DNA of 64,000 nucleotides from an uncultured Draconibacterium sp. (GCF_963676735.1 NZ_OY781464.1:2265001-2329000), one strand, 5' to 3'. Positions 16,534-26,810 are shown, counted from the first letter of the stretch. Numbers and translations: made by a program. Notes: a model not told the origin generated them from the letters alone.

Positions 16534-19500
16534 TTAAAATCCAAGTTTAATTTCACATCCAAAGCTTCTCACACCAGGCATACCTGAATACTCGGTAAAT
16601 TCATTTGTTCCTGCATATGATTCAGGAGTTACGTTTGGCGCATCTTTATAAATGTAAGCAATGTTGTTACCAAATACAGAAATACGGGCACGGTTAAAGA
16701 AAGTATTGTTAATCCAACGTTTTGGAAGTTCGTAACCGAGTGTAATTCTACGTAATGCTACGTAATCACTTTTATAAATGGCGTCTTCGGTAATATCCAT
16801 ATAACCCTGCCAGTAAGTTCTCTCATAATACTCCTGCGCGGCAATTAGTGTATTATTTTCTGATCCATCTTCTTTAACACCCGGAAGAATTACACCATCA
16901 TGCAGAATGAAATCGTATTTTGAATCGGAAGGCGCTGCTGCGGAATGCGACTCAAGCAGTATTTTTTGATTATCAGTATTTACATAATATGGCAAACCAC
17001 CACGGGCTTCATCGCGATACTTTAACGATTCTTTACCTGTTCCGTTTCCTTTCAGATACATATTGGTTTGCGAAATAAGTGTTCCACCAAACTGAAAATC
17101 GAAATCAAAATCGAGGTAAATACTTTTGTACGAAAGACTGTTGTTTAATCCACCGGTTAGGTCAGGAATTTGTTTTCCAACCTTCACCTGCTGCTCGGTA
17201 TCGAACTGGTAAACACCATTTGAACCTACAACAAGATTACCATTCTCATCGCGTTTCCAGGGATTAATGAAAAACTCGCCATACTCGCCACCCACGCGGG
17301 CTTCCATGCTGGCTCCGGTAACACCCCACAAAGGCAATACATCAACACCGTCAGAAAGTTCTTTAATTTCGGTATTGTATTTTGCCAGGTTTAAAGTGGT
17401 GTTCCAGTTAAAATTACGCCCCATTACCGGCTTTCCGGTAAGCTGCAACTCTACACCGCTGTTTTGAACATCGCCGGCATTTACTTTAATTTTATTTACA
17501 CCCGATGATTTTGGCACATCCAATGCAATAATTTGGTCGTAAATATTGGCTTGAAACCACGAGAAATCAACGCCCAATCGGTTTCCCTGGAAGAAATTCA
17601 TCTCAAAACCAAATTCAAATTCACGCTTACGTTCCGGCTTCAGGTTTTCCGGTGGCAATTTCCCTTCTGCAATTCCCGTTTCAAAATCAGCAGGAGGCAT
17701 ATCGCTTGATGCTGTAGCATAAGCTATACCACCATAACTATTTACATTAAATGCCAGGTTACCAAAATAAATTGGGCCCGGACGACCAACATCGGCAAAC
17801 GATGCACGTGCTTTGGCGTACTGAATTATCTCGGGTAAATCGAGCGTTTCACTTGCAATCCACGACAAACTTGCACCAGGATAGAAATAACTGTTATTTT
17901 GCGGCGGCAATATCGACGACCAGTCGTTACGCCCCTGTATTTCAAGGAATAACTGATCTTTGTAGGCCAATTGTGCCGATGCAAGCACACCGTATAGAAC
18001 ACTTGATCTGCGTGATCCTGAACCTTCTGATTTTACATCTTTACTACTATTTGATAGCGAGAACCAGTTTTCCACAAGGAAATCCTGAGTTAAAGACTTC
18101 ACGTAACGATCACTAAAATCTTCGTATACAAAGCCAATTAAACCACTGATATTTAAATCGTCGTTGATTTTTTTATCGAAATTCAAATAAGCATTGTTAT
18201 AAAAGTTAAAGATGTTACGCTCTTCAACCGAGTAGTACCCTTGCTGCGAGTTTTCGCTAAGCGGACGTGTAACTTTTTTCTTTACTTCGTTTAGTTTTCT
18301 GGTCATATCAAAACCAGAACGCAAGGTAAGCGACAGCCAGTCGGTAAAATCAATATTCAGGTTAACCGACTGAATTAAGTGATGACGGGTTTCATCAAAA
18401 TCGTTTTGTGTTTGATTCCAGAAATAACTGCTTCCCAACTTACCTACCAGGCTTCCGGCAGCCTCGCTTCTTTCTTTATCTCTGAAATACCAGTATACAC
18501 CTGTATCATCAACAATATTGTCTTTCCATAGCTGGGTTTTCATATCGCGGTTTACACCATAGGTAACCAAACCGTCTTGCATTCTGAAAGGAGCATTGTG
18601 GTTAAACGTGTAATAATAGTTACTGATGTAATTTACCGAAATATTTTTCGAGATATCCAGGCTTCCGTTAAAACTAAATATGTGGTTATCCTGATCGGCA
18701 CCAATTACCGTGCTGGTAAATTTTTTGTTGGTGTATCCAAAACGTACATTTCCCATGTCGCCGGCATTCGACAGGGCAAAACCATTGGTTCTTAAGTGTC
18801 CGGTTTGAAATAATTCTTTAAAGTTGTCTTCCTGAGGACTGTATTCTCTCATTTGTCCATCCCACCAAAGAATTTCGCGTCCGTCCATGCGCGGGCCAAA
18901 ACCTGCTGCACCACCCGATCCGTAGTAAACCGGAGTTTTAACGCCGTTAACATCTTTATACCTGAATCCGTTAGCATCGGTATCTTCAGCATTTGGCAAT
19001 GCGGCACCAATACTCGAACCGGTACCAAACTCATCTTGCAACTCGGGGTAGTAGGCCACCTTATCCCAGGTAAAACTTGAATTCACTTCAACACCTAAAC
19101 CCTTTTTCTTGGTACCTGATTTAGTTGTGATTAATACCACACCGTTTGCACCTGCATAACCATATAGAACCGAAGCTTTTGCACCTTTCAGAATCTCTAT
19201 AGATTCGATGTCTTCAGCATTTATATCGTTAATACCTGTACCCTTGTCACGACCATCTCTGTCGTTGGCGGTCATTCCGGTGTTTTCGTCGAAAATAGGA
19301 ATACCATCAACCACAAACAAAGGCCTGGTTGATGATGATGAAGTTAAGGATACCGAGTTACGGATGTTAATAATCATACCACCGGTAGGGCCGTTTGCCG
19401 TGCTCGAGATACGAACACCTGCTGCCTTTCCGTAGAGCGATGTTAAGGGGTTAACCGGCACACCACTTTTTACCAGGTCGTCAGCCTTAATCGAACTCAT

Positions 19501-19857
19501 TGAATAACCAAGTGCCTTTTTTTCGCGCTTGATACCCAACGCTGTTACAACTACCTCGTCGATACCTACTGCGTCGGTAAGCAGTGTTATATCAACTGAA
19601 GGTCGGTTATTCACTGCTTCTTCCAATGTTTTCATTCCAACAAAAGAAAAAACCAAAACCGCGTCTCCCGGAACCTTAATAGTGTAATTACCATCAACAT
19701 CGGTAATTGTACCATTATTTGTTCCTTTCTGAACTATTGAGACACCGGGTATTCCAATGCCTTCCTCATCGATAACCGTCCCGGTTACCGATTGTTGTGC
19801 TATTGCACTACCAAGTAACGCAAAGCACATACCTAAAACCAGAAAAATCTTTCGCAT
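16534..19857 (-). CDS. SusC/RagA-family TonB-dependent outer-membrane transporter
   Basis: Imports oligosaccharide across the outer membrane with TonB energy. The 1107-residue protein has a signal peptide (to about residue 20) and a carboxypeptidase-D-like domain (about 23-95, with GTVIDEEGIGIPGVSIVQKG and VDGNYTIKV). The SusC box IDEVVVTALGIKREKKALGY follows, then a plug (about 110-230, LKGAKASVLYGYAGANGVVLITTK), and a barrel ending YSGMPGVRSFGCEIKLGF. It has no extra N-terminal STN signalling domain, so control through an anti-sigma factor is unlikely. The ROK regulator directly upstream is the more likely control. Confidence 0.95.
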   Translation of the reverse strand: MRKIFLVLGMCFALLGSAIAQQSVTGTVIDEEGIGIPGVSIVQKGTNNGTITDVDGNYTIKVPGDAVLVFSFVGMKTLEEAVNNRPSVDITLLTDAVGIDEVVVTALGIKREKKALGYSMSSIKADDLVKSGVPVNPLTSLYGKAAGVRISSTANGPTGGMIINIRNSVSLTSSSSTRPLFVVDGIPIFDENTGMTANDRDGRDKGTGINDINAEDIESIEILKGAKASVLYGYAGANGVVLITTKSGTKKKGLGVEVNSSFTWDKVAYYPELQDEFGTGSSIGAALPNAEDTDANGFRYKDVNGVKTPVYYGSGGAAGFGPRMDGREILWWDGQMREYSPQEDNFKELFQTGHLRTNGFALSNAGDMGNVRFGYTNKKFTSTVIGADQDNHIFSFNGSLDISKNISVNYISNYYYTFNHNAPFRMQDGLVTYGVNRDMKTQLWKDNIVDDTGVYWYFRDKERSEAAGSLVGKLGSSYFWNQTQNDFDETRHHLIQSVNLNIDFTDWLSLTLRSGFDMTRKLNEVKKKVTRPLSENSQQGYYSVEERNIFNFYNNAYLNFDKKINDDLNISGLIGFVYEDFSDRYVKSLTQDFLVENWFSLSNSSKDVKSEGSGSRRSSVLYGVLASAQLAYKDQLFLEIQGRNDWSSILPPQNNSYFYPGASLSWIASETLDLPEIIQYAKARASFADVGRPGPIYFGNLAFNVNSYGGIAYATASSDMPPADFETGIAEGKLPPENLKPERKREFEFGFEMNFFQGNRLGVDFSWFQANIYDQIIALDVPKSSGVNKIKVNAGDVQNSGVELQLTGKPVMGRNFNWNTTLNLAKYNTEIKELSDGVDVLPLWGVTGASMEARVGGEYGEFFINPWKRDENGNLVVGSNGVYQFDTEQQVKVGKQIPDLTGGLNNSLSYKSIYLDFDFDFQFGGTLISQTNMYLKGNGTGKESLKYRDEARGGLPYYVNTDNQKILLESHSAAAPSDSKYDFILHDGVILPGVKEDGSENNTLIAAQEYYERTYWQGYMDITEDAIYKSDYVALRRITLGYELPKRWINNTFFNRARISVFGNNIAYIYKDAPNVTPESYAGTNEFTEYSGMPGVRSFGCEIKLGF

Positions 19858-19896
19858 AGATTTTAATTTAAATGATTTTTAATAGATTGTACTAGA

Positions 19897-21123
19897 TTAA
19901 TTATTCATCTCACTAAATAATTTTTGAAATAATTTTGCTGTAATCCCCAATAATCCGGAATGCCGCCAGTTATTGGAAATTACTATTTTAGTATTACCAG
20001 AAATTTGCTCCAAACAGTACTGATTTATCGATTGCTGAATGGGCGTTAAAACATATTGATTGGCCTCTGAAACCAATCCTCCCAAAACGATAATGTCCGG
20101 ATTTAATAACTGGATGGTATTTGACAATGCTTTTCCGAGTGCCTGACCAACACTGTTAAGCAATGAAATGGAAAATTCGTCACCCATCTTTGCTGCTGAT
20201 ATGATATCCTGCACCCGAATATCATCGGTGCAGTGTTTAAACTTATGAGTAAGTTGCGAGATGCGGTTAGTATTTACAGCCTCGATGGCTTTTTTTATTA
20301 TTACATAAGCTGAAATTTCGGTTTCCAGGCAACCTCTTTTTCCGCAGATACACAAATCGCCATCATCAACAAATTTGATATGCGATAATTCGCCGGCAAA
20401 ACCACTTCCCCCGTTATAAAGTTTGCCGTTTAAAACCATACCTAAACCTACACCCCAGTTCCAGTTTATAATCATGGCATTTTGGTAACCTTTGGCTTCA
20501 CCAAAAACAAATTCACCGTAGGCTTCCATTCGGGCGTCATTATTTATATAAACTAATTTCCCGAATTTTTCCTTTAATCGTTCGCCAATATTCTGGTAGG
20601 CTTCTTCTTTAATGGTAAAATTTATTCCGGCAGCACTGTCTACCAAACCCGGCATAGCCATACCCACACCATATACGCTGCTGTATCGGATATAATTTTC
20701 TGATAGAATTTGGCGGGCCGTATTGTAAACCTTATCAACCAGTTCCTTGTCGTCAATTGAAGTAGTAATAAGCTCAACCGGAGCAACCAACTGATTATGT
20801 GAATCGTAAACAGCTACCTTGCCTTTAAATCTGCCCAGTTCAATTGAAATTACAAAAATGCTGCTGTTATTTAATCCAAACAAAGTAGGCCGGCGTCCAC
20901 CTTTTGATTCTCCACTTCCTTTAACCTCTGCAAGTTTCAGTTGCGTTAAATCCTTTAACAAAGCAAGTGCTGTAGGCAAACTTACACCAATACTTTTGGC
21001 AATAAATGTGGCTGATAAAGTATCGTGCCGGTACAAAAGATCTAAAATCCTTTTTCGTCTTCGATACTTCTTAAGCTCATTTCCGGAAAGTGTAGTATTC
21101 TCGATATCCTCTAAAAGAACCAT
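19897..21123 (-). CDS. ROK-family transcriptional regulator (NagC/XylR type)
   Basis: A 408-residue regulator with an N-terminal winged helix-turn-helix (about residues 22-80, SATFIAKSIGVSLPTALALLKDL) and a ROK sugar-kinase-like domain. The ROK zinc site is present (HIK at 248 and CICGKRGC with Cys258, 260 and 265). Asp196 sits in NNDARMEAYGE where ROK kinases have their catalytic Asp. The nucleotide loop reads WNWGVGLG rather than a plain GTGIG. It lies 39 bases upstream of susC on the same strand and is divergent from the sulfatase. It probably senses a breakdown sugar and represses both sides; the effector is not evident. Confidence 0.9.
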   Translation of the reverse strand: MVLLEDIENTTLSGNELKKYRRRKRILDLLYRHDTLSATFIAKSIGVSLPTALALLKDLTQLKLAEVKGSGESKGGRRPTLFGLNNSSIFVISIELGRFKGKVAVYDSHNQLVAPVELITTSIDDKELVDKVYNTARQILSENYIRYSSVYGVGMAMPGLVDSAAGINFTIKEEAYQNIGERLKEKFGKLVYINNDARMEAYGEFVFGEAKGYQNAMIINWNWGVGLGMVLNGKLYNGGSGFAGELSHIKFVDDGDLCICGKRGCLETEISAYVIIKKAIEAVNTNRISQLTHKFKHCTDDIRVQDIISAAKMGDEFSISLLNSVGQALGKALSNTIQLLNPDIIVLGGLVSEANQYVLTPIQQSINQYCLEQISGNTKIVISNNWRHSGLLGITAKLFQKLFSEMNN

Positions 21124-21426
21124 ATAAGACAGTTTGGCTAATAAATTCGTTGCAATTTAAATATTATTTTATAAATAATTAAACTATTAGTTAATTTTTT
21201 TAATAAGTATTTTTTATTAATCAATTTTATTTTGCTAAACCCATACTAAATAAAGTATTAATGTAAAACATACAATAACTCCATACATTTTTGAAGTAAA
21301 AACTTTTAAGAAGAAAGAAACACCAAAACGAAAGTCAGAAGTAGTTATGATCAGCGGTTAAATAGCCTCAGATTTTTTCACTAATATTGTAAACACCTAT
21401 TATTAACTATAATCTAAAAATTCAAG
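21124..21426. promoter_or_regulatory. Divergent promoter region between ROK regulator and sulfatase
   Basis: A 303-base, very AT-rich region with no coding potential that must hold promoters for both directions. An inverted repeat ATACT-AAATAA-AGTAT lies at 21243-21258. Its 14 bases ACTAAATAAAGTAT (21245-21258) recur exactly at 13988-14001 near the GH109 terminator. It is a possible ROK operator, but chance is not excluded in AT-rich DNA. Confidence 0.35.
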
Positions 21427-23037
21427 ATGATCAAAAAAATTCAACTTCTTTGCAAACTTATTATCCTTTGCATTTTCTTTTCTTCATGTGGAAATTTATC
21501 GAAAACAGATTCGGACAAGCCCAACATTTTATTTATTATGAGCGACGACCATGCGTACCAGGCGATTAGTGCGTATGGCTACGGGCTGAATGAAACTCCA
21601 AACATCGACCGAATTGCCGATGAAGGTGCATTATTTACAAGGGCTTGTGTAACGAACTCCATTTGCGCACCAAGCCGTGCAGTACTTTTAACCGGAAAGC
21701 ACAGTTTTATTAATGGAAAAGTGGACAACGTGCAACCTTTTGACTGGAACCAACCAAATTTCCCGAAACTAATGCAGGCCAATGGCTACCAAACAGCCAT
21801 GATTGGAAAAATTCACCTTGATGGAGAACCTCAGGGTTTTGATTTTTCGATGGTACTGCGCGGACAAGGACATTATTACAACCCTGAATTTATGGTAAAT
21901 GGCAGTGGCAAATGGGAGCAGATTGAAGGTTATTGTACCGATATTATTACCGACAGCATGCTTGATTGGTTAAAAAACAAACGCGACCCCAATAAACCAT
22001 TTTGCGCACTTTACCATCAAAAAGCCCCACACCGCAACTGGAAACCGGCACAAGAGTACTTGAATCTGTATGACAATAAGACCTTCGATCCACCGGCAAA
22101 TTATTTTGATGATTACGAAGGCAGAGGAAGCGCCGCCAAAGAACAGGAAATGCAAATTGACGGGCATGCACGGTGGGGGCACGACTTTAAACTATTAATT
22201 GATCCGGATGGGAATCCTACCGGTTTTGAAAATGAATTAAAACGTTTTAACGAACAGCAACGAAAGGACTGGCTGGCAGCTTATACGCCAAAGAACGACG
22301 CCATGAAAGCTCAGCAGCTGAAAGGCAAAGAACTTGGAAAATGGAAGTTTAACCGCTACATTAAAGACTACTTGCGTACCATAAAATCGGTTGACGATGG
22401 CGTTGGTGAAGTACTCGATTACCTGAAAGAAGCAGGCTTGGAAGAAAATACGATAGTTATTTATACTTCTGACCAGGGATTTTACCTTGGCGAGCATGGC
22501 TGGTTTGATAAACGTTTTATGTACGAGGAATCATTTCGAACGCCTTTATTGGTGCGCTTTCCAAAAGAGATTCAGCCGGGAACAAAAATCAACAAATTGG
22601 TTCAGAATCTGGATTTTGCGCCTACTTTTCTTGATTATGCCGGAATTACAGCACCTGAGGAAATGCAGGGAGAATCGTTTAGAGACCTGGTTAGCGGCAA
22701 AAACTCAGAGTGGCGCGATGCAGTATATTATACCTACTACGAATACCCATCGGTGCACATGGTAAAAAGGCATTATGGTGTAGCCACCGAACGCTACAAA
22801 CTGATGCATTTTTATTACGATATTGACGAATGGGAAATGTACGATTTGGAAACCGATCCCAGCGAGATGAAGAACATTTACAATGATCCGGCTTATGCCC
22901 AGGTGCAAAAAGATCTTCACACAAAACTTCAGGAATTAAGAAGCTATTACGGCGACAGCGATGAAAACGACCAACGGTTTTTAAAAGCTTATCTCGACCA
23001 CCAGGAAAAATTAAGAAAAAAAAGAGCAGCTCAATAG
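21427..23037 (+). CDS. Sulfatase of the formylglycine (S1) family, lipoprotein
   Basis: Hydrolyses sulfate esters, probably on a glycan at the cell surface or in the periplasm. The 536-residue protein has a lipobox FSSC with Cys21. Metal-binding Asp residues sit in FIMSDDHAYQ (D40, D41). The modification motif SICAPSRAVLLTGK has Cys80 as the residue converted to formylglycine. Later SDQGFYLGEHGWFDKRFMYEE is a standard S1 segment. The C-terminal part (TYYEYPSVHMVKRHYGV, YDLETDPSEMKN) is the usual sulfatase end. It needs a maturase encoded outside this window. It is divergent from the ROK gene and ends at a terminator. Confidence 0.93.
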   Translation: MIKKIQLLCKLIILCIFFSSCGNLSKTDSDKPNILFIMSDDHAYQAISAYGYGLNETPNIDRIADEGALFTRACVTNSICAPSRAVLLTGKHSFINGKVDNVQPFDWNQPNFPKLMQANGYQTAMIGKIHLDGEPQGFDFSMVLRGQGHYYNPEFMVNGSGKWEQIEGYCTDIITDSMLDWLKNKRDPNKPFCALYHQKAPHRNWKPAQEYLNLYDNKTFDPPANYFDDYEGRGSAAKEQEMQIDGHARWGHDFKLLIDPDGNPTGFENELKRFNEQQRKDWLAAYTPKNDAMKAQQLKGKELGKWKFNRYIKDYLRTIKSVDDGVGEVLDYLKEAGLEENTIVIYTSDQGFYLGEHGWFDKRFMYEESFRTPLLVRFPKEIQPGTKINKLVQNLDFAPTFLDYAGITAPEEMQGESFRDLVSGKNSEWRDAVYYTYYEYPSVHMVKRHYGVATERYKLMHFYYDIDEWEMYDLETDPSEMKNIYNDPAYAQVQKDLHTKLQELRSYYGDSDENDQRFLKAYLDHQEKLRKKRAAQ

Positions 23038-23070
23038 TAAACAAACTCATATAAAATAGAAATCTACAGG

Positions 23071-23106
23071 AAAACCACCTGCCAATCTGGCAAGTGGTTT
23101 TTTATT
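23071..23106 (+). terminator. Terminator after the sulfatase gene
   Basis: AAAACCACCTGCC (23071-23083) pairs with GGCAAGTGGTTTT (23089-23101), with one mismatch and a five-base loop. A T-rich tail follows. Confidence 0.8.
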
Positions 23107-23226
23107 TACGGCCAGTACTGTTTAACGTAAATTAACAGAAAGAATTAAAAATTATGAATAATAAAATTGTTACATTCAAAACACCTAATTATAAAGAGGG
23201 TTCAATTTTTTATCGAAAGCGAAAAA

Positions 23227-25074
23227 ATGGTACTAAATCAAATACGGATATACCTTACTTTCCTGTTAGTTATATTAACAGGCCTTGCGGGATATGCACA
23301 AGTACCAAATACCGACACCATTGAAATTGAAGAGCAACGTTTACTAAAACAGGAACACTTTTACGACAGCCTGGAAAACAGGGCCAACCAACGTAAGCTT
23401 ACCGGATGGCTTTACGATGCATTAATCTCTCCCCCACGCCCTTATGTGGATAAAAAGGCATTGGCGCTTGACTATTTTAACAAATACGAAGGAAAAATTA
23501 TTGCCAGTATTAACATTAACGCACTCGATGTTTTTGGCCCCTCGTGTACTGATACCACAAAAAAAGCCGACAACTGGGCCGAAAAAGCGGCCAACGCCAT
23601 TCATACCAAATCCAACCTGAAAACCATCCGCAAGCTTTTGCTTTTTAAAATTGGTGATATGCTGGATCCTGAAGTAATGTACGAAAACGAACGGATTATC
23701 AGAGACTTGCCCTACATTCGCGATGTAAGAATTTATGTAGAGCAAGATAGCGTGTATGTGGGATTGGTTAACGTTACCGTATTAACCAAAGACAGATTTT
23801 CTTTTGGGGTATCAGGCGGAGTAAACGGTACCAGCTCGGGAGATATTGAATTATACAACCGAAATATATTTGGTGTGGGACACGAGGTTTCGGTGAAGTT
23901 TGTTGGACACATTGAACGCGAACCCTATCTGGGTGTGGAAACTTACTATAATATAAAAAACATTGGAGGTCGCTTTCTCGACATCAAGCTGGGCTATCTG
24001 AATACCTACAAGCGAGAAGGGTATGTTTTTGATCTCAGGAAACCTTTTCTTACACAAAATGTGAAATGGGGATACGGTGGATTTTCTGCTCGAATGTACC
24101 GCACCGACAGAATTAGAAACACCGACCCGGTTAAAGTGGAAGAACCGCTTGACTTGTGGGTAAACAGTTTTTGGGGTGGACGAAGCTTTAATATCAGTCC
24201 GCGACACGAGAATATTACTGAACTAACCCTGTTAAGCGGAATAAATAACTGGAACTATTTTGAAGAGCCGGTGGTGGATCCGGAAAACAGCCATTTCTTT
24301 GCTAATCGCACCTTGTATATGCTTGGGTTAACCGTTTCACAACGAAGATACATTCAGGACCAGTTAATTTACAGCTACGGAATTACCGAAAATATTCCTG
24401 AAGGGTTTAAAAACGAGCTGATTTATGGCTACGATGCCAATGAGCACGGCGACAGGCATTACCTCCATTTTTTTACTTCAAACGGGAATCTCTTATTAAG
24501 CAGGCGAGGCTATTTGTTTACATCGGCCGGTGTGGGTGGCTACCTAAAAAATAGTAAGTTTGAGGAGGGCATCATTCATGGCGAAGTGAATTTTATTTCG
24601 AAACTTGCAACTGCCGGCAGAAAAAGGGTGAGAACATTTGCCAATTTAAATTACACGCTTGGTGTCAGGCGTTTTGAAATAGAAAATCTCACACTTGGCG
24701 AGAACGACCATATTCGCGGTTTCGACAGCGATATTGCCATTGGCAAACAACGTTTAAACGTAAAGCTGGAACATGTGGTTTTCCTTCCTCACGAATTTTA
24801 CAAGTTTAACATAGCCGTATTTGGTTTTGTTGATGTGGGCGCAATTGGCTCTAACAAACAATTAATTTTTAAGCAAGACTACTACAGCGGCGTTGGCCTT
24901 GGCATACGTTTTCACAACGAAAACCTGGTTTTTGAAACCTTCCGGCTTCGCCTGGCCTTTTATCCGTTTCCGCCGGCTGACATGAGTTTTGTTGGATTTT
25001 CTCTCGACGAACAATCAAAACAACGCTTTATTTCGTTTGAACCTATTGGTCCGGCTCCCATGAACTTTGAATAA
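23227..25074 (+). CDS. BamA/Omp85-like outer-membrane protein with one POTRA-like repeat
   Basis: I choose the ATG at 23227 because MVLNQIRIYLTFLLVILTGLAGYAQ is a clean signal peptide; an in-frame upstream start at 23167 would bury it. The 615-residue product has a POTRA-like unit (KTIRKLLLFKIGDMLDPEVM to RDVRIYVEQD). A long beta-strand region follows with DHIRGFDSDIAIGKQRLNVK, where RGFDS is the L6-like motif, and VFGFVDVGAIGS. Family proteins insert or translocate outer-membrane proteins; a specific client is unknown. It is separated by a terminator from the sulfatase and faces the MBOAT operon. Confidence 0.75.
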   Translation: MVLNQIRIYLTFLLVILTGLAGYAQVPNTDTIEIEEQRLLKQEHFYDSLENRANQRKLTGWLYDALISPPRPYVDKKALALDYFNKYEGKIIASININALDVFGPSCTDTTKKADNWAEKAANAIHTKSNLKTIRKLLLFKIGDMLDPEVMYENERIIRDLPYIRDVRIYVEQDSVYVGLVNVTVLTKDRFSFGVSGGVNGTSSGDIELYNRNIFGVGHEVSVKFVGHIEREPYLGVETYYNIKNIGGRFLDIKLGYLNTYKREGYVFDLRKPFLTQNVKWGYGGFSARMYRTDRIRNTDPVKVEEPLDLWVNSFWGGRSFNISPRHENITELTLLSGINNWNYFEEPVVDPENSHFFANRTLYMLGLTVSQRRYIQDQLIYSYGITENIPEGFKNELIYGYDANEHGDRHYLHFFTSNGNLLLSRRGYLFTSAGVGGYLKNSKFEEGIIHGEVNFISKLATAGRKRVRTFANLNYTLGVRRFEIENLTLGENDHIRGFDSDIAIGKQRLNVKLEHVVFLPHEFYKFNIAVFGFVDVGAIGSNKQLIFKQDYYSGVGLGIRFHNENLVFETFRLRLAFYPFPPADMSFVGFSLDEQSKQRFISFEPIGPAPMNFE

Positions 25075-25075
25075 A

Positions 25076-25100
25076 AAAAGGCAAGCGAACCTTTTCCTCT
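25076..25100. terminator. Short terminator between convergent genes
   Basis: AAAAGG (25076-25081) and CCTTTT (25090-25095) flank eight bases in the 29-base gap between the BamA-like gene and the convergent MBOAT gene. The stem is short, so confidence is modest. Confidence 0.4.
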
Positions 25101-25103
25101 ACC

Positions 25104-26792
25104 TTAGAACTGGAAATATATAAAAGGCTGCATATCAGCTGATATAGATTGATAAACAAATACTACAACAATAGCTGCAATTATTGCTTTAACCCAAATC
25201 GGCGAACTAATAAACCAGTTTTTAACCCGCTCTTTTAAAGCATAGCTCAACCAGTGGGTAATAAAGCCAAACAACATTACCAAAAACACCCATTTGTAAG
25301 CCACAAGAATTTCAGGGATAATTGCAAGTTGCATATCAGTGCCAATTTGGCGTAACATTCCATTTACCACCTCCATCGATTCGGAGCGAAAAAATACACG
25401 CGTAAAAGTTATAAAAGTGAAAGTAAAAGCAATTCTCCAGATCGTAACAAAACGGTTGTTCAGGTTTTCCCACGGACTAATTTTTCGCCAGAATTTGTAA
25501 ACCACCAGTCCAACACCATTTAAACCACCCCAAATAATAAACTGCCACGATGCGCCATGCCACAAACCACCCAAAAGCATGGTTAGCATTAAGTTTATAT
25601 TGGTATTAATGCTGCGTTTTACCTTTGGCGAAAACTTTGCCAGCAACGCAAAAACCAATACCAAAGCTGCAAAAACCGGAACCAGAATTAACTTGCCGGC
25701 CAGCAAAACCACAATAGCCAAAATAATACCCAAACTAATGTAACTAAATACCGAGCCCTCGCGGTTACCTCCAATAGGAATATACAGGTAATCTTTTAAC
25801 CACGATGAAAGCGACATGTGCCAGCGTTTCCAGAACTCGGCAACACTTTTGGCCTTATACGGCGAATTAAAGTTTTGAGGCAAACGGTAGCCCATTAACA
25901 AAGCCACGCCAATGGCAATATCGGTATACCCCGAAAAATCGACATATACCTGCAAAGAGTAACCAAACAATGCCATCAGGTTTTCGAACCCGGAGTGTGT
26001 TATTGGATCGGCAAAAACCCGGTCGACAAAGTTTACAGCAATATAATCGCCAATAAATATCTTTTTTATTAATCCTTTCAGTATGATAAAAACGGCCCAT
26101 CCAAACTCCTCTTTCGACAGGCGGTAATCTTCGTAAATTTGCTTTACAAAACCCGATGCACGAACAATTGGCCCTGCCACCAGCTGCGGAAAAAACGAAA
26201 CATAAAAGCCAAAATCAACCAGGTTATTTACCGGCTTTGTTTCTCCCCTGTACACATCAACCGAATAACTTATGGTTTGAAAGGTAAAAAAGGAAATACC
26301 CACCGGAAGTAATATTTGGTTTACCTCGAAATGCGTGCCGGTTGCTTCGTTGGCCCACAATGCAAGGTGGTTAATTACCTGCAAATCGGTACTAAACATG
26401 ATGTTTATACTATCGATAAAAAAGTAGGCATATTTAAAATAAGCCAGCAGCCCCAGGTTGATAACTACACTGGCCGCGATAAGAAATTTACGAAACAGTT
26501 CATTTTTTGATTTATAGATGCTTTTGCCTATAAAAAAATCGGCTAGGGTGCTAAATAGCAGAATAAAAAAGAAGAACCCGCTTGATTTATAATAGAAAAA
26601 CAAACTAACCAGGAAAAGATACCCGGCCCGAACACTACGGTTTTTATTTTTGTACACCAAAGAATATCCGGCCAAAACAAAAGCAAAAAAGGCCCAAAAG
26701 AAAAAGCGCGTAAAAATAAGAGGTGCCGTTTTATCGTACAGAAAAATATTCCGTAAAAGTTCGTTTAATTCTATTTGTTGTAATAAATCCAA
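25104..26792 (-). CDS. MBOAT-family O-acyltransferase (AlgI/DltB/PatA type)
   Basis: Polytopic inner-membrane protein of 562 residues that passes acyl groups from cytoplasmic donors to an extracytoplasmic acceptor. It has many membrane segments, the AlgI-like YSLQVYVDFSGYTDIAIG and FWKRWHMSLSSWLKDYLYIP, and the invariant active-site His in GGLWHGASWQF (His412). The gene ends a four-gene operon behind two SGNH hydrolases and a LysM protein. MBOAT/SGNH pairs acetylate alginate, peptidoglycan, teichoic acids or other polymers; here the LysM partner favours a wall glycan, as inference. Confidence 0.93.
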   Translation of the reverse strand: MDLLQQIELNELLRNIFLYDKTAPLIFTRFFFWAFFAFVLAGYSLVYKNKNRSVRAGYLFLVSLFFYYKSSGFFFFILLFSTLADFFIGKSIYKSKNELFRKFLIAASVVINLGLLAYFKYAYFFIDSINIMFSTDLQVINHLALWANEATGTHFEVNQILLPVGISFFTFQTISYSVDVYRGETKPVNNLVDFGFYVSFFPQLVAGPIVRASGFVKQIYEDYRLSKEEFGWAVFIILKGLIKKIFIGDYIAVNFVDRVFADPITHSGFENLMALFGYSLQVYVDFSGYTDIAIGVALLMGYRLPQNFNSPYKAKSVAEFWKRWHMSLSSWLKDYLYIPIGGNREGSVFSYISLGIILAIVVLLAGKLILVPVFAALVLVFALLAKFSPKVKRSINTNINLMLTMLLGGLWHGASWQFIIWGGLNGVGLVVYKFWRKISPWENLNNRFVTIWRIAFTFTFITFTRVFFRSESMEVVNGMLRQIGTDMQLAIIPEILVAYKWVFLVMLFGFITHWLSYALKERVKNWFISSPIWVKAIIAAIVVVFVYQSISADMQPFIYFQF

Positions 26793-26810
26793 GTACTTGT
26801 AGTTTTCGTA

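Noticed and set aside
16534..19857. SusC as the receptor of the ECF sigma system at 35.5 kb
   Set aside because: It lacks the extra N-terminal STN signalling domain and sits beside its own ROK regulator 14 kb away.
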